In this document: piece by piece, positions 27,207 to 37,008 of the stretch
Numbering within the stretch: the stretch's first letter is position 1
Layout of the letters: the number at the start of each line of letters is the position of its first letter
Assembly (NCBI GenBank): GCA_024687745.1
Contig: JAILEM010000025.1
Span: forward strand, 1-51,205
Direction: 5' to 3'
From: Lachnospiraceae bacterium
GTDB lineage: Bacteria; Bacillota; Clostridia; Lachnospirales; Lachnospiraceae
Length of the DNA stretch: 51,205 nucleotides
The notes under the pieces: generated by a model
What the model was told of the DNA's origin: nothing
Seen by the model: the letters and a program-made list of their open reading frames with translations, nothing else
Database searches by the model: none
Translations under genes and position numbers: made by a program

Positions 27207-27475
27207 ATTAGTGCCCCTCCTTTCTTCCCTGAATGGATACGCTTCGGTAAAATCATTTTCACCTATTCATTTATAAAAAGATCACGCCGGCTGATATTTG
27301 TGATACTGTTTATAATATGAAACGCGCGGGCATTAAAAAAAAGTATATTAATGTACCTTTATACTACAACATAAAACCAGAAAAAGCAATAAAAAAGAAT
27401 TAAATAACATTGATTTTTTAAGGAAAATAGAGGTTTTTGAGGCATTCACCACAACATATTGTGGTAAAAAAATTA
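27207..27475. other. AT-rich spacer upstream of rpmG with an 18-bp palindrome
   Basis: No gene is seen between the FliD-like start and the rpmG promoter. The outstanding element is ACCACAA-CATA-TTGTGGT (27448-27465), a perfect 7-bp inverted repeat ending ten bases before the -35. It may be an operator, or the base of a weak hairpin. I looked for a flagellar sigma-28 promoter facing the FliD-like gene and found no good match. Confidence 0.5.
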
Positions 27476-27504
27476 TTGACGAAATAACAGGCTTATGTTA
27501 TATT
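27476..27504 (+). promoter_or_regulatory. promoter of the rpmG-secE-nusG-rplKA unit
   Basis: TTGACG (27476-27481), a 17-base spacer and TATATT (27499-27504) preceded by TTATGT, an extended -10. Similar TGTTAT extended -10s precede rplJ and rpoB. Confidence 0.7.
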
Positions 27505-27515
27505 TGAACAGGTTG

Positions 27516-27534
27516 AGGGCTAAGCCCTTTTTTT
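27516..27534 (+). terminator. short attenuator-like hairpin in the rpmG leader
   Basis: AGGGC-TAA-GCCCT followed directly by a run of seven T, between the promoter and rpmG. The stem is short (5 bp), so it may be a weak terminator or pause rather than a full stop. Confidence 0.4.
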
Positions 27535-27573
27535 GATGTAAAATGTTTTATTTCATATTCGGAGGTTATAATA

Positions 27574-27723
27574 ATGCGTACAAGAATTACACTTGCATGC
27601 ACAGAGTGCAAGAATCGTAACTACGATACAACAAAGGATAAGAAGGCTCATCCCGACAGGATAGAGACAAAAAAATATTGTCGATTCTGCAGGACTCATA
27701 CTATTCATAAGGAGACAAAGTAA
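27574..27723 (+). CDS. rpmG: 50S ribosomal protein L33 (zinc-binding form)
   Basis: 49 aa with ATG behind CGGAGGTTATAATA. L33 of the large subunit: it begins [19 protein letters not shown] and has two CxxC pairs (Cys9/Cys12 and Cys36/Cys39), the zinc-bearing C+ form. Length is normal. It stands directly before secE, the common Firmicutes order rpmG-secE-nusG, and shares their promoter. Confidence 0.97.
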   Translation: MRTRITLACTECKNRNYDTTKDKKAHPDRIETKKYCRFCRTHTIHKETK

Positions 27724-27747
27724 TTTTTATTTGTAAAGGAGCTGTTT

Positions 27748-27975
27748 ATGAGTGAAGAGAACAAGACATCCGTAAAAGTGACCGGGAAAACCGCTGACAG
27801 ATCCGGATGGTTCAAGGGCCTGAAGGCCGAATTTAATAAAATTATATGGGAAAACCGTGAAACGGTGACAAAGCAGACGATAGCCGTAGTGGTCGTATCT
27901 GTTGTTGTTGGCGTTATTATTGCCATACTGGACATGATCCTGCAATACGGTGTTGATTTCATCGTAGGATTATAA
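27748..27975 (+). CDS. secE: preprotein translocase subunit SecE
   Basis: 75 aa, the short single-helix form. A charged amphipathic part WFKGLKAEFNKIIWENRE is followed by one membrane helix (residues ~43-63). It joins SecY and SecG in the membrane channel for protein export. ATG has AAAGGAGCTGTTT upstream. It lies between rpmG and nusG in the usual operon order. Confidence 0.95.
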   Translation: MSEENKTSVKVTGKTADRSGWFKGLKAEFNKIIWENRETVTKQTIAVVVVSVVVGVIIAILDMILQYGVDFIVGL

Positions 27976-27991
27976 CTGAAAGGAGACCAAT

Positions 27992-28525
27992 ATGGCTGAA
28001 TATAATACTGAAGAGTCAGGATGGTATGTTGTTCATACTTATTCCGGATATGAGAATAAAGTTAAGGCCAATATAGAAAAGGCTATAGAGAACAGACATC
28101 TTGAAGATGAGATATTAGAGGTCAGGGTTCCTGTACAGGATGTGACCGAGCAGAAGAACGGAAAGAGAAAGACAACATCAAAGAAGCTTTTTCCGGGATA
28201 CGTTCTCATCAATATGTATATGAATGATGTTACATGGTATGTTGTAAGAAATACCAGAGGAGTTACAGGCTTTGTCGGACCCGGAAGCAAACCTGTACCG
28301 CTTACTGAAAATGAGATGAAGCCGCTTGGCATCAAGACAGAGAACCTGTTGATCGACTTTGCCGAGGGCGACACCGTTGCTGTTGTTGCGGGACCGTGGA
28401 AGGATACGGTCGGTGTTATCCAGCGAATGGATATGGGTAAGCAGACAGCCACCATATTTGTCGAGCTCTTTGGCAGGGAAACACCTGTCGAGATCAGCTT
28501 TGATGAGATCAGTAAGCAGGATTGA
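27992..28525 (+). CDS. nusG: transcription termination/antitermination factor NusG
   Basis: 177 aa with ATG behind AAAGGAGACCAAT. The NGN domain has the hallmark WYVVHTYSGYENKVKANIE (residues ~12-30), then KKLFPGYVLINMYM and NTRGVTGFVG. The C-terminal KOW domain has FAEGDTVAVVAGPWKDTVG. Length is normal. It binds RNA polymerase beta' and controls pausing. Translation starts 16 bases after secE. Confidence 0.97.
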   Translation: MAEYNTEESGWYVVHTYSGYENKVKANIEKAIENRHLEDEILEVRVPVQDVTEQKNGKRKTTSKKLFPGYVLINMYMNDVTWYVVRNTRGVTGFVGPGSKPVPLTENEMKPLGIKTENLLIDFAEGDTVAVVAGPWKDTVGVIQRMDMGKQTATIFVELFGRETPVEISFDEISKQD

Positions 28526-28641
28526 CAAGAAGTTCAAAGGATTATTCCTGTTTTTATACAGAAGGGCTTTTGCCCATCCGGTGAACTGTGGGAGGAGAAT
28601 AGTCTCCGCCACCACCACATTACATTAGGAGGAAAGGAAAA
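28526..28641 (+). promoter_or_regulatory. rplK leader with two hairpins (r-protein leader candidate)
   Basis: GGGC-TTTT-GCCC (28564-28575) is a small tetraloop hairpin. A longer one, GTGG...GGAG...CTCC...CCAC (28588-28612), sits just before the AGGAGG of rplK. Comparable structured spacers precede rplK in other Firmicutes, and L1 or L11 feedback is known for this operon class. Which protein would bind here is inferred. Confidence 0.4.
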
Positions 28642-29067
28642 ATGGCAAAAAAGGTAGAAGGCTATATTAAACTGCAGATACCTGCCGGCAAGGCAACACC
28701 GGCACCCCCTGTCGGACCCGCACTTGGTCAGCATGGTGTAAATATCGTTGAATTTACGAAGCAGTTTAATGCCAGAACAGCAGACAAGGGTGACGTACTT
28801 ATCCCTGTCGTGATCACGGTTTACGCAGACAGAAGCTTTAGCTTTATAACAAAGACTCCGCCTGCAGCAGTACTTATTAAGAAAGCATGCAATATCAAGT
28901 CCGGTTCGGGAGTACCCAACAAGAATAAGGTTGCAGTACTTTCAAAGGATAAGCTTAGAGAGATAGCAGAGACAAAGATGCCCGATCTTAATGCTGCATC
29001 AGTAGAGGCTGCTATGAGTATGATCGCCGGAACGGCCAGAAGCATGGGCGTTACGGTAGAAGAATAA
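28642..29067 (+). CDS. rplK: 50S ribosomal protein L11
   Basis: 141 aa with ATG behind AGGAGGAAAGGAAAA. The whole length matches L11: [20 protein letters not shown] at the N-terminus, the QHGVNI region, [18 protein letters not shown], and a C-terminal rRNA-binding domain ending [12 protein letters not shown]11 forms the GTPase-associated centre with 23S rRNA and L10/L12. It overlaps nothing and is followed 14 bases later by rplA. Confidence 0.98.
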   Translation: MAKKVEGYIKLQIPAGKATPAPPVGPALGQHGVNIVEFTKQFNARTADKGDVLIPVVITVYADRSFSFITKTPPAAVLIKKACNIKSGSGVPNKNKVAVLSKDKLREIAETKMPDLNAASVEAAMSMIAGTARSMGVTVEE

Positions 29068-29081
29068 GGAGGTGGCGGACA

Positions 29082-29771
29082 TTGAAACACGGAAAGAAAT
29101 ATATGGAAGCTGCTAAAAAAGTTGACCGGGCTACACTGTATGATCCTGAAGAGGCTATAAATGTTGTAAAGAGTACAGCAACCGCTAAGTTTGATGAGAC
29201 AGTAGAGGTTCATATAAGAACAGGCTGTGATGGACGTCATGCTGAACAGCAGATCCGTGGAGCGGTAGTACTTCCCAACGGAACAGGAAGAGTTACAAGA
29301 GTTCTGGTTTTTGCAAAGGGTGATAAGATCGCTGAAGCCGAAGCGGCCGGAGCAGATCATGTTGGAGGAGATGAACTCATTCCAAGGATACAGAATGATG
29401 GATGGCTCGACTTTGATGTAGTTGTTGCTACACCTGACATGATGGGTGTTGTAGGACGTCTGGGTAAGATCCTCGGACCTAAAGGATTGATGCCAAATCC
29501 CAAGGCCGGTACAGTAACCATGGATGTTACAAAGGCTGTAAAGGATATTAAAGCAGGTAAGATCGAGTACCGTCTTGACAAGACCAATATCATACATGTT
29601 CCTGTAGGAAAAGCATCCTTTGAAGCGGAAAAGCTTATGGAGAATTTCAACACTCTCATGGATGCCATAGTTAAGGCTAAGCCAAGTTCACTTAAGGGCC
29701 AGTATTTAAGAAGCATTGTTTTATCAACTACAATGGGCCCCGGAGTAAAGGTTTCCACGGCTAAGTATTAA
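29082..29771 (+). CDS. rplA: 50S ribosomal protein L1
   Basis: 229 aa with a TTG start behind AAGGAGGTGGCGG. L1 signatures: [49 protein letters not shown] and [14 protein letters not shown]. It forms the mobile L1 stalk at the E site and is a known translational repressor of the L11-L1 mRNA in other bacteria. A terminator follows, so the L11-L1 unit ends here rather than running on to rplJ. Confidence 0.98.
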   Translation: MKHGKKYMEAAKKVDRATLYDPEEAINVVKSTATAKFDETVEVHIRTGCDGRHAEQQIRGAVVLPNGTGRVTRVLVFAKGDKIAEAEAAGADHVGGDELIPRIQNDGWLDFDVVVATPDMMGVVGRLGKILGPKGLMPNPKAGTVTMDVTKAVKDIKAGKIEYRLDKTNIIHVPVGKASFEAEKLMENFNTLMDAIVKAKPSSLKGQYLRSIVLSTTMGPGVKVSTAKY

Positions 29772-29792
29772 TAATAACGATACAGATCATCA

Positions 29793-29830
29793 AATAACCC
29801 ACTGTTTATCTACGGTGGGTTATTGTTTTG
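29793..29830 (+). terminator. intrinsic terminator after rplA
   Basis: 10-bp stem AATAACCCAC (29793-29802) / GTGGGTTATT (29815-29824), then GTTTTG. Confidence 0.85.
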
Positions 29831-29845
29831 TAAAAAGATGCACAC

Positions 29846-29874
29846 TTGAGCGACAGACAACTATCTGTTATGAT
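29846..29874 (+). promoter_or_regulatory. promoter of the capA-like gene
   Basis: TTGAGC (29846-29851), a 17-base spacer and TATGAT (29869-29874). The spacer contains ACAGA-N6-TCTGT (29853-29868), a weak inverted repeat that could be an operator. Confidence 0.5.
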
Positions 29875-29953
29875 ATTTCGGAAGAGGGATAACGGTTTTT
29901 GAGGATGCTTTATGCTATTGGGGGCGCGTGGTTTGAACGATCGGGGAATGAAG

Positions 29954-31462
29954 ATGCGGTTTAAAAGACTTCTGTTGATTATTAATTTGATATTGATGCT
30001 CCTCCCTGTCTGCGGATGCGGCGATAAAAATGAAAACGGAAATGCAACGGCTTTCGTTATAGGAAAAAGCGATGAGGCCACAGCAAAAGATACTTCCCTG
30101 CAGGAGGGTGAAAATATAAGCGAAATACCTGTCATTATTATAAATACAGAGGAAGAGGAAGCCGAACCCATACCCTCACAGGAGCCTGCAGAGGAGGAAG
30201 AGGAAGAAGTTATATGGGATTTTGACAAAAGGATATTCTCAAAGGAGACTAAATCTCCTGATCAGGTAGTGTTAACCTTTGCCGGAGACATCTCCTTTGC
30301 CGAGGGTTACAGCAATATGTCCAGGCTCAGGGACTGCGGAGAGGATATCAACGGGGTAATAAAACCCGAGGTCAGCCAGGGCCTTAAGGAAAGTGATATT
30401 TTCATGGTCAACAATGAGTTTCCCTACAGCAACAGGGGTACGCCCAAGGAAGGAAAGACATTTACCTTCAGGGCAATGCCGGAAAGCGTAAGGTATCTTA
30501 CCGCGCTCGAAACGGATATAGTGTCCCTTGCAAATAATCATGCCTTTGATTACGGAGAGGATGCTCTGCTCGACTCAATGGATATTCTTAAGGAAGCTGA
30601 TATCCCTTTTGTGGGAGCCGGAAGAAATATAGAAGAAGCCATGCAGCCGGTATATTTTAAAGTAAATAAAAAGGTCATTGCCATAACCGCCGCCACTCAG
30701 ATTGAGAGGACGGCAAATCCCGAGAGCAGGGAGGCTACAGAGGATTCGCCGGGACTTTTGCGTACGCTTGATGCGACAAAAATGGTAAAATGTATAGAAA
30801 CTGCAGAGGAAAATTCGGACTTTGTGATAGTGTTTGTGCATTGGGGCAGTGAAAACACTGATTTAGTTGAAGCTTCACAGAGAGAGCTTGCAAGGAAGTA
30901 TGTGGACGCCGGAGCGGATCTTATAATAGGGGCTCATCCGCATTGCCTTCAGGGATTTGACTATGTGAACGGAGTACCTGTTATGTACAGCCTTGGAAAC
31001 TTCTGGTTTAATTCAAGAAGGGTTGATACGGGATATGCCAAAGTAACGATCAATACAACAGATGAGGGCTGCAGTATAGGGGAGTTCAGATTTGTACCCT
31101 GCATCCAGAACGGGTGCACCACGTCGCTTGCCACAGGAGATGAGGCAGTAAGGATTCTTTCCTACCTTCAGGGTATATCGGATCATGCTACTGTATCAGG
31201 CGAGGGTGTTATAGAGATTTCCGATACGAACCATAATATTCAGAACGGACAGAATACCTCTCCGTCAAAAGAATATATCAGAAAGGATACTGAAGAAGAG
31301 ACAGAAGAAGCTCCCGGAATGCTCACACTTCCGGACGGAACGGTCATAGATCCTTCCGTACTGACTTTGGTTGATCCTGCAAACAGCGAAGTCACAGATG
31401 CGGGAGGTACAGATACAGGGACTGTGACGGGAGAGGAAAATGTCTCTTCCGATGGGACATAA
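29954..31462 (+). CDS. CapA-family (PGA_cap metallophosphatase-fold) lipoprotein
   Basis: 502 aa from the ATG at 29954, six bases after CGGGGA. In-frame ATGs at 29948 and 29912 would only add cytoplasmic residues. A lipoprotein-type signal (hydrophobic stretch ending LPVCGCG) is followed by a Glu-rich linker. Residues ~115-380 are the CapA/PgsA metallophosphoesterase-like domain: VLTFAGDISFAEG, VSLANNHAFDYG, VIVFVHWGSE, LIIGAHPHCLQGF and VMYSLGNFWF. The tail is low-complexity Thr/Glu/Gly. Such proteins act in capsule or poly-gamma-glutamate handling outside the cell, but many family members are unassigned. Its place between rplA and rplJ is unusual. Confidence 0.85.
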   Translation: MRFKRLLLIINLILMLLPVCGCGDKNENGNATAFVIGKSDEATAKDTSLQEGENISEIPVIIINTEEEEAEPIPSQEPAEEEEEEVIWDFDKRIFSKETKSPDQVVLTFAGDISFAEGYSNMSRLRDCGEDINGVIKPEVSQGLKESDIFMVNNEFPYSNRGTPKEGKTFTFRAMPESVRYLTALETDIVSLANNHAFDYGEDALLDSMDILKEADIPFVGAGRNIEEAMQPVYFKVNKKVIAITAATQIERTANPESREATEDSPGLLRTLDATKMVKCIETAEENSDFVIVFVHWGSENTDLVEASQRELARKYVDAGADLIIGAHPHCLQGFDYVNGVPVMYSLGNFWFNSRRVDTGYAKVTINTTDEGCSIGEFRFVPCIQNGCTTSLATGDEAVRILSYLQGISDHATVSGEGVIEISDTNHNIQNGQNTSPSKEYIRKDTEEETEEAPGMLTLPDGTVIDPSVLTLVDPANSEVTDAGGTDTGTVTGEENVSSDGT

Positions 31463-31496
31463 ATTTAAACAACTCAGATATACGTATGATTTCTTC

Positions 31497-31525
31497 TTGA
31501 CTTTATTAATCTGTTGTGTTATTTT
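31497..31525 (+). promoter_or_regulatory. promoter of the rplJ-rplL unit
   Basis: TTGACT (31497-31502), a 17-base spacer and TATTTT (31520-31525), preceded by TTGTGT as an extended -10. It shares the TGTTAT core with the rpmG and rpoB promoters. Confidence 0.55.
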
Positions 31526-31540
31526 ATACAAGGTTTTTTA

Positions 31541-31690
31541 AACCATGCCGAAGACAGCAGGTGCGAAAGGTCTATCACGGGATATGAACCAAGTAGCGTA
31601 AGCGTATCGCCTGCCGAGGAGAATAAGAGTATATGATTTTTATGCCTTACTTCGCGTCTTCGAAGCGAGGCTTTTTTAATGCCTCAAAGA
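31541..31690 (+). ncRNA. ribosomal protein L10 leader with downstream attenuator
   Basis: The segment reads ATGCCGAAGACAGCAGGTGC, then GAAAGGTCTATC, and later GCCTGCCGAGGAGAATAAG. These match the conserved core of the Firmicutes L10 leader, where L10(L12)4 binds the mRNA. A terminator-like hairpin follows at 31644-31676 (GCCT...CTTCG...CGAAG...AGGC then TTTTTT). This suggests control of rplJL by transcription attenuation. Confidence 0.85.
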
Positions 31691-31756
31691 CCGGCAGATA
31701 AAAATGTTGCTTAAACAGGATTTGATGAGCCGGAAAAATAAAACAGGAGGTAAAAC

Positions 31757-32335
31757 ATGGCTAAGGTAGAGTTGAAAAGACCTGTAATTGATGAGATATC
31801 CGAAAATGTTAAGGATGCCCAGTCTGTTGTAGTGGTTGATTATCGAGGATTGACCGTTGCTGAGGACACAGATTTAAGAAGACAGCTTCGTACAGCCGGA
31901 GTCACTTATAAGGTCTACAAAAACACAATGATGAACTTTGCGTTTAAGGGTACCGATCTTGAGAGCTTAGCTCCTCATCTTGAAGGACCCAGCGCGATCG
32001 CGATCTCTAAGGATGATGCTACGGCTCCCGCAAGAATACTGGCAAAATTTGCCAAGACTGCACCTAAGCTTGAGATCAAGGGCGGTGTTGTGGAAGGTAT
32101 TTATTATGATGCCAAGGGTATGGATTCTATAGCTAAGATCCCTTCAAGGGAAGAACTTCTCTCGAAACTCCTTGGATCTATCCAGTCACCTGTCGCGAAT
32201 TTTGCAAGAGTTATCAACCAGCTGGCTGAAAAAGGCGGAGCAGGTGCTGCAGCTGAAGCTAAAGCAGAAGAAGCGCCCGCAGAAGAAGCACCCGCAGCTG
32301 AAGCCAAAGCAGAAGAAGCACCCGCAGAAGGCTGA
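31757..32335 (+). CDS. rplJ: 50S ribosomal protein L10
   Basis: 192 aa with ATG behind CAGGAGGTAAAAC. Typical L10: VDYRGLTVAEDTDLRRQLR, YKVYKNTMMNFAFKGT, LEGPSAIAISKDD and the helix ending VANFARVINQLAEK. It anchors L7/L12 dimers to the stalk. The last ~30 residues are a low-complexity Ala/Glu/Pro/Lys tail beyond the normal end, coded by a 45-bp repeat (32251-32280 and 32296-32325). Regulated by the L10 leader upstream. Confidence 0.97.
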   Translation: MAKVELKRPVIDEISENVKDAQSVVVVDYRGLTVAEDTDLRRQLRTAGVTYKVYKNTMMNFAFKGTDLESLAPHLEGPSAIAISKDDATAPARILAKFAKTAPKLEIKGGVVEGIYYDAKGMDSIAKIPSREELLSKLLGSIQSPVANFARVINQLAEKGGAGAAAEAKAEEAPAEEAPAAEAKAEEAPAEG

Positions 32336-32451
32336 TCAGTTTAAGCAGGTGCAAATAACAGTAACATCAGTAAAAGGATCTGTGATAAATGAATATTAAG
32401 ATCATTTATATGATCCGGATCTATCAATAATAATTACGGAGGAAAAATAAA

Positions 32452-32829
32452 ATGGCAAAGTTATCTACAGCAGAAATCATTGATGCTATAAAAGAACTTA
32501 CAGTTTTGGAATTAAATGACCTTGTAAAGGCATGCGAAGAGGAATTCGGAGTTTCAGCGGCAGCAGGCGTTGTAGTTGCAGCAGCAGCAGGAGACGGTGC
32601 AGGTGCAGCTGAGGAGAAGAGCGAGTTTGACGTAGAGCTTGCAGAAGTAGGTTCTGAGAAGGTTAAGGTTATAAAGGTTGTTCGTGAAGTGACCGGTCTG
32701 GGACTTAAGGAAGCTAAGGATCTTGTTGACAGCGCTCCCAAGGTTGTTAAGGAAGGTGCTTCCAAGGAAGAGGCTGAGGAGCTTAAGAAGAAGCTTGAAG
32801 ATGTTGGAGCAAAGGTTAACCTTAAGTAA
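32452..32829 (+). CDS. rplL: 50S ribosomal protein L7/L12
   Basis: 125 aa with ATG behind ACGGAGGAAAAATAA. An N-terminal dimerisation helix ([20 protein letters not shown]) and Ala-rich hinge are followed by a C-terminal domain with [20 protein letters not shown] and [13 protein letters not shown]. It recruits translation factors to the ribosome. The 116-base spacer after rplJ has no clear terminator, so the two are probably co-transcribed. rpoB has its own promoter downstream. Confidence 0.98.
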   Translation: MAKLSTAEIIDAIKELTVLELNDLVKACEEEFGVSAAAGVVVAAAAGDGAGAAEEKSEFDVELAEVGSEKVKVIKVVREVTGLGLKEAKDLVDSAPKVVKEGASKEEAEELKKKLEDVGAKVNLK

Positions 32830-32874
32830 TATTCAAAGGAATAACAAAAATTATAATTATTTTTTAAAAAGTAT

Positions 32875-32904
32875 TTGACAACGAAGAAGAGCTTGTGTTA
32901 TTAT
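32875..32904 (+). promoter_or_regulatory. promoter of rpoBC
   Basis: TTGACA (32875-32880), an 18-base spacer and TATTAT (32899-32904) preceded by TTGTGT (extended -10). Confidence 0.65.
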
Positions 32905-32930
32905 GTACGATGCGTTATTTTGGAAACATG

Positions 32931-32969
32931 GGCTCTTTTTTGGTGCCTGAAAAAAGCCTTCAAAGAGCC
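32931..32969 (+). promoter_or_regulatory. hairpin in the rpoB leader
   Basis: GGCTCTTT (32931-32938) pairs with AAAGAGCC (32962-32969), with T- and A-rich inner parts that can pair further. It lies in the ~100-base leader between the promoter and rpoB. It may pause polymerase or attenuate; no ligand is evident. Confidence 0.45.
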
Positions 32970-33011
32970 GGACCATTATGACAAATAAAATAAAAACGGG
33001 GTGAAACGTCG

Positions 33012-36000
33012 ATGGAAAAGAACAGGATACGTCCTACATCCGCAGGTAAGAACATCAGAATGAGCTACTCCAGACAGAAGGAAGTCTTAGCCATGCCTAA
33101 CCTCATTGAGGTGCAGAAGGATTCTTATCAGTGGTTTTTGGATGAAGGTCTGAAAGAAGTTTTTAATGACATCTCTCCAATCATGGATTATAACGGGCAT
33201 CTCAGTCTTGAATTTGTGGACTTCAAGCTTTGTGAGGATGACGTTAAGTATTCTATTGAAGAGTGTAAGGAAAGAGATGCTACGTACGCTGCTCCACTTA
33301 AGGTTAATGTCAGACTGTACAATAAGGAAAGCGGAGAGATAATCAGTCACGATATTTTCATGGGTGATCTTCCTCTTATGACAGCTACCGGTACATTTGT
33401 CATAAATGGTGCAGAAAGGGTAATCGTAAGTCAGCTTGTACGATCTCCCGGTATTTATTATGCCATCAGCCATGATAAGTTCGGAAAAAGATTGTTTTCA
33501 TCGACGGTAATACCAAACAGAGGTGCATGGTTGGAATATGAAACAGATTCCAATGATGTGTTCTTTGTACGTGTTGACAGGACCAGAAAGGTTCCGGTCA
33601 CTGTTCTTATAAGATCACTGGGTATAGGAACAAATCAGGAGATCCTTGATATGTTCGGAGATGAGCCAAAGATAATTGCCTCATTTTCAAAGGATACGGC
33701 AACGAATTATCAGGAAGGTTTACAGGAATTATACAGAAAGATCCGTCCCGGAGAACCGCTTACGGTAGAGAGTGCGGAAAGCCTTATCAACTCCATGTTC
33801 TTTGATGCAAGAAGATATGACCTCGCCAAGGTCGGAAGGTATAAATTTAATAAGAAGCTTTCCTTCAGGAAAAGGATCACCGGACATGTTCTTGCAGAGG
33901 ATGCGGTAAGCCCCGTTACAGGAGAGATAATCGCCGAAGCAGGCACAAGGGTTGATGCTGAGCTTGCTGATGCTATTCAGAATGAAGCCATCCCCTATGT
34001 TATGATCCAGACAGAGGAGAGAAACGTCAAGGTTCTTTCCAATATGATGGTTGATATAAGGAACTATGTTGAATGTGATCCCAGGTCACTTGGAATCACA
34101 GAGCTTGTTTATTATCCGAGATTAAGGGAGATACTTGACGAGAATGAAAGCGATCCCGCCGCACTTGGCGAGATGATATCGGCAAATGTACATTCCCTGA
34201 TACCCAAGCATATAACAAAGGAAGATATTCTTGCATCTATCAACTACAATATTCATTTAGAGTATGGTATAGGTAATGATGATGATATAGACCATCTTGG
34301 AAACAGACGTATAAGAGCTGTGGGAGAGCTTTTGCAGAACCAGTATCGTATAGGTCTTTCAAGACTTGAAAGAGTTGTAAGGGAGAGGATGACATCCCAG
34401 GATCTTGAGGGAATATCACCCCAGGCACTTATAAACATCAAGCCCGTCACAGCGGCGGTAAAGGAATTCTTTGGATCTTCACAGCTTTCACAGTTTATGG
34501 ATCAGAACAATCCGTTGGGAGAGCTTACACATAAGAGACGTCTTTCGGCTCTTGGACCCGGCGGACTTTCAAGAGACCGTGCCGGATTCGAGGTTAGAGA
34601 TGTACATTATTCTCACTATGGAAGAATGTGTCCCATAGAGACACCTGAAGGACCAAACATCGGGCTTATAAATTCACTTGCAAGCTATGCAAGGATAAAT
34701 GAATATGGTTTTGTTGAGGCTCCTTACAGAAAGATTGATCACAGCGATCCCGAAAATCCTGTAGTTACGGATGATGTATTATATATGACCGCTGATGAGG
34801 AAGACAATTATCATGTTGCGCAGGCCAGTGAGCCATTAGATGAAGAGGGGCACTTCATAAACAGGCTTGTATCGGGTCGTTATAAGGATGAGACCCAGGC
34901 TTATGATAAGTCCATGTTTGACTATATGGATGTATCGCCCAAGATGGTATTTTCTGTGGCGACAGCCCTTATTCCCTTCCTTGAGAATGATGATGCCAAC
35001 AGAGCACTTATGGGTTCAAACATGCAGCGTCAGGCTGTTCCCCTTCTCATGACGGAAGCACCTGTTGTCGGTACCGGTATGGAACCCAAGGCTGCAAAGG
35101 ATTCCGGAGTATGTGTAGTGGCAAAAAAATCCGGAAAGGTTGATTATGTCGTATCTAATGAGATAGGTGTTACCAATGACGACGGAACGAAGGACGTTTA
35201 CCATATAACCAAGTTCATGCGAAGCAATCAGTCCAACTGTTATAACCAGAGACCTATTGTAAGCAAGGATGAACATATAGAGGAGGGCCAGGTCATAGCC
35301 GACGGACCTTCTACATCAGGAGGAGAGCTTGCCCTCGGTAAGAACCCCCTCATAGCATTCATGACCTGGGAGGGTTATAACTATGAGGATGCAGTTCTCT
35401 TAAGTGAGAGACTTGTAAGAGATGATGTATATACTTCGGTTCATCTTGAGGAGCACGAATCAGAGGCAAGAGATACAAAGCTCGGACCTGAGGAGATCAC
35501 AAGAGATGTTCCGAATGTGGGTGAAGATGCACTAAAGGATCTCGATGAAAGAGGGATCATAAGGATAGGAGCAGAGGTCAGGGCCGGAGATATCCTTGTA
35601 GGTAAGGTTACACCCAAGGGAGAGACAGAACTTACGGCCGAAGAAAGACTTTTGAGAGCGATTTTCGGTGAAAAGGCAAGAGAAGTAAGAGATACCTCCT
35701 TAAGAGTTCCTCACGGCGAATATGGAATAGTAGTGGATGCCAAGATCTTCTCAAGGGAAAACGGAGATGAGCTTCCTCCCGGAGTCAATCAGTCGGTAAG
35801 GATATATATAGCGCAGAAGAGAAAGATATCTGTCGGAGATAAGATGGCAGGAAGACACGGTAATAAGGGTGTAGTATCCCGTGTATTACCCGTAGAGGAT
35901 ATGCCCTATCTTCCAAACGGACGTCCCATAGATATCGTGCTCAATCCTTTGGGCGTTCCTTCCCGAATGAATATAGGACAGGTATTGGAGATACATCTTT

Positions 36001-36953
36001 CGCTTGCAGCCAAAGCACTTGGCTTTAATGTATCCACGCCTGTTTTTGACGGAGCTAACGAGGAAGATATCATCGGAACCCTTAAGCTTGCCAATGATTA
36101 TGTCAATCTTCCCTTTGATGAAGCGGAAGCAAAGGAAGCAGCTAAGAAGAACAATGAAAAATATGACAGCAAGACACCTACATTCAAGGACCTTCATAAG
36201 GATGAGCTGGATAAGAGGGTGTATGATTATCTGTCTGAGAACAGGGCACACAGAGAACTCTGGAAGGGAGTTCCCATCAACAGCGATGGAAAGGTAAGGC
36301 TTCGTGACGGACGTACCGGAGAGTATTTTGACAGTCCGGTTACCATAGGTCATATGCATTATCTGAAACTCCACCATCTTGTTGATGATAAGATACATGC
36401 CCGTTCAACCGGACCGTACTCACTTGTTACGCAGCAGCCTCTTGGCGGTAAAGCGCAGTTTGGCGGCCAGCGTTTCGGAGAAATGGAAGTTTGGGCCCTT
36501 GAAGCCTATGGTGCTTCTTATACCTTACAGGAAATACTTACCGTTAAGTCTGATGATGTAATAGGAAGAGTTAAGACCTATGAAGCCATCATAAAGGGTG
36601 AAAATGTTCCGGATTCCGGTATCCCCGAGTCCTTTAAGGTATTGCTTAAGGAGCTTCAGTCTCTCGGACTTGATGTCAGAGTGCTCAGGGAGGATAATAC
36701 CGAGGTTGAGATCGGTGAAAATACAGACTTCGGCAATACGGATTTCAGATCTGTTCTTGAAGAGGACTCAAAGAGATACAGAAATGACAGCAGAGACTTT
36801 GAAGAGAACGGTTATACGAGTCAGGAATTCGATGAAGAGGGTAATCTGAACAACGTGGAAAGTGATGATTACGAAGATGAACTCGACGATGAAGTGATGG
36901 AATCTGAAGACGGTGATTTCTACGAAAGCGACATGGATACTGACGAAGAATGA
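33012..36953 (+). CDS. rpoB: DNA-directed RNA polymerase subunit beta
   Basis: 1313 aa with ATG behind ACGGGGTGAAACGTCG. A complete beta subunit: RPG-type [11 protein letters not shown], the rifampicin pocket [20 protein letters not shown] and [11 protein letters not shown] with wild-type Asp, His and Ser positions, [43 protein letters not shown], and near the end [18 protein letters not shown]. The C-terminus carries a ~60-residue very acidic tail after the last conserved beta motif. Forms the catalytic core with beta' and alpha. Separated from rpoC by 55 bases. Confidence 0.99.
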   Translation: MEKNRIRPTSAGKNIRMSYSRQKEVLAMPNLIEVQKDSYQWFLDEGLKEVFNDISPIMDYNGHLSLEFVDFKLCEDDVKYSIEECKERDATYAAPLKVNVRLYNKESGEIISHDIFMGDLPLMTATGTFVINGAERVIVSQLVRSPGIYYAISHDKFGKRLFSSTVIPNRGAWLEYETDSNDVFFVRVDRTRKVPVTVLIRSLGIGTNQEILDMFGDEPKIIASFSKDTATNYQEGLQELYRKIRPGEPLTVESAESLINSMFFDARRYDLAKVGRYKFNKKLSFRKRITGHVLAEDAVSPVTGEIIAEAGTRVDAELADAIQNEAIPYVMIQTEERNVKVLSNMMVDIRNYVECDPRSLGITELVYYPRLREILDENESDPAALGEMISANVHSLIPKHITKEDILASINYNIHLEYGIGNDDDIDHLGNRRIRAVGELLQNQYRIGLSRLERVVRERMTSQDLEGISPQALINIKPVTAAVKEFFGSSQLSQFMDQNNPLGELTHKRRLSALGPGGLSRDRAGFEVRDVHYSHYGRMCPIETPEGPNIGLINSLASYARINEYGFVEAPYRKIDHSDPENPVVTDDVLYMTADEEDNYHVAQASEPLDEEGHFINRLVSGRYKDETQAYDKSMFDYMDVSPKMVFSVATALIPFLENDDANRALMGSNMQRQAVPLLMTEAPVVGTGMEPKAAKDSGVCVVAKKSGKVDYVVSNEIGVTNDDGTKDVYHITKFMRSNQSNCYNQRPIVSKDEHIEEGQVIADGPSTSGGELALGKNPLIAFMTWEGYNYEDAVLLSERLVRDDVYTSVHLEEHESEARDTKLGPEEITRDVPNVGEDALKDLDERGIIRIGAEVRAGDILVGKVTPKGETELTAEERLLRAIFGEKAREVRDTSLRVPHGEYGIVVDAKIFSRENGDELPPGVNQSVRIYIAQKRKISVGDKMAGRHGNKGVVSRVLPVEDMPYLPNGRPIDIVLNPLGVPSRMNIGQVLEIHLSLAAKALGFNVSTPVFDGANEEDIIGTLKLANDYVNLPFDEAEAKEAAKKNNEKYDSKTPTFKDLHKDELDKRVYDYLSENRAHRELWKGVPINSDGKVRLRDGRTGEYFDSPVTIGHMHYLKLHHLVDDKIHARSTGPYSLVTQQPLGGKAQFGGQRFGEMEVWALEAYGASYTLQEILTVKSDDVIGRVKTYEAIIKGENVPDSGIPESFKVLLKELQSLGLDVRVLREDNTEVEIGENTDFGNTDFRSVLEEDSKRYRNDSRDFEENGYTSQEFDEEGNLNNVESDDYEDELDDEVMESEDGDFYESDMDTDEE

Positions 36954-37008
36954 TCCTCAGTATAAGTAATGTTTCATCTAAACATAATTTTGGGAAGGAG
37001 TACCAAAA

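Noticed and set aside
27207-27340. Sigma-28-type flagellar promoter for the FliD-like gene
   Set aside because: TAAA and GCCGGCG are present on the minus strand, but the spacing (17) and the -10 do not match the consensus well.
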